Below are positions 5,033-5,243 of a stretch of DNA of 5,243 nucleotides, piece by piece. The DNA is from Nitrospinota bacterium (GTDB lineage: Bacteria > Nitrospinota > Nitrospinia > Nitrospinales > VA-1). The position numbers were made by a program, and so were the translations under genes. Positions within the stretch are counted from its first letter, which is position 1; every line of letters starts with the position of its first letter. The stretch spans positions 1-5,243 of the forward strand of contig PCCT01000035.1 of NCBI GenBank assembly GCA_002731985.1. Direction: 5' to 3'. The notes beneath the pieces are model-generated. The model had not been told where the DNA came from. It saw nothing but the letters and a program-made list of their open reading frames with translations, and did no database searches.

Positions 5033-5243
5033 ATGCCCCGATTCCAAAAACATCTCTTCATCTGCAATAATAAGCGCACCGAGGATGATCCGCGCGGTTC
5101 ATGCTCCGCATGTGGGTCAGACGATTTACTCGATTACGCGAAGGGACGCATCCACGAAATGGGATTAAAAGGAAAGGTGCGGGTCAATAAGGCTGGATGT
5201 CTCGACGCCTGCGCTCATGGGCCGGCGATGGTCGTTTATCCAG
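5033..5243 (+). CDS. Thioredoxin-fold [2Fe-2S] ferredoxin, 5' part (cut by window edge)
   Basis: Seventy codons are visible, from MPRFQKHLFICNN to MVVYP at the right edge. The pattern matches the small thioredoxin-like [2Fe-2S] ferredoxins such as Aquifex aeolicus Fd4. It shows an N-terminal KHLFIC with C11, GSCSACGS with C24, and GCLDACAHGPAMVVYP with C56 and C60. These four cysteines have the spacing of the cluster ligands; C27 is extra. Such proteins are soluble electron carriers of about 100 residues, so roughly the last third is missing. The gene starts 21 nt after the cysM stop on the same strand and may belong to the same transcript. No clear Shine-Dalgarno site precedes the ATG, and a short perfect inverted repeat (GGCAT at 5025-5029, ATGCC at 5033-5037) covers the start codon. 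The electron partner cannot be told from the window. Confidence 0.88.
   Translation, partial: MPRFQKHLFICNNKRTEDDPRGSCSACGSDDLLDYAKGRIHEMGLKGKVRVNKAGCLDACAHGPAMVVYP

Noticed and set aside
4863..5168. Plus-strand frame of 101 codons spanning the cysM end and ferredoxin start
   Set aside because: It lies out of frame with both genes, whose motifs are clear; the translated product has no recognisable features.

Overview
The window is bacterial: compact, closely spaced genes, Shine-Dalgarno sites, a sigma-70-type promoter and moderate GC. It is built around amino-acid and sulfur metabolism. No tRNA, rRNA, CRISPR array or insertion sequence was seen. The lineage cannot be fixed from the sequence. 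The mix of a zinc-ribbon threonine synthase, a CysO-like sulfur carrier, a rhodanese-free MoeB-like E1 and a thioredoxin-fold [2Fe-2S] ferredoxin would suit a Gram-negative environmental bacterium (for example Nitrospinota or a deltaproteobacterial-type group), but that is a low-confidence guess.

Layout. Positions 1-258 on the minus strand hold the N-terminal part of a cyclic-nucleotide-binding-domain gene. It runs off the left edge and appears frameshifted (or starts at an internal TTG). A divergent intergenic region (259-603) follows, with a good promoter (TTGACT-N18-TATAAT) close to the first plus-strand gene. Four genes are then tightly packed on the plus strand: cysK (604-1557), thrC (1571-2812), a CysO/MoaD-type ubiquitin-like sulfur carrier (2835-3119) and a MoeB/ThiF-type E1 (3119-3925). 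Their gaps are 13 nt, 22 nt and a 1-nt overlap. After a 69-nt gap containing a long inverted repeat comes a second cysteine synthase of the CysM type (3995-5011). The 5' part of a [2Fe-2S] ferredoxin gene (5033 onward) is cut by the right edge.

How the genes fit together. The carrier, the E1 and the CysM-like enzyme match the parts of the protein-thiocarboxylate route to cysteine known from Mycobacterium tuberculosis. In that route an E1 adenylates the C-terminal glycine of CysO, sulfur is loaded as a thiocarboxylate, CysM joins it to aminoacrylate made from O-phosphoserine, and a JAMM protease (Mec+) releases cysteine. CysK would be the ordinary sulfide-dependent route, so the locus appears to encode two routes to cysteine next to threonine synthesis. 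Three points do not follow the mycobacterial model. The carrier ends in Gly-Gly-Val-Gly-Ala, so it needs C-terminal trimming before activation. No JAMM protease and no rhodanese domain are present in the window. The CysM-like enzyme differs from its relatives at several usually conserved positions (Lys at the O-phosphoserine-recognising Arg position, Ala after the PLP lysine, and a CxxC in the C-terminal motif). These are the main leads for follow-up.
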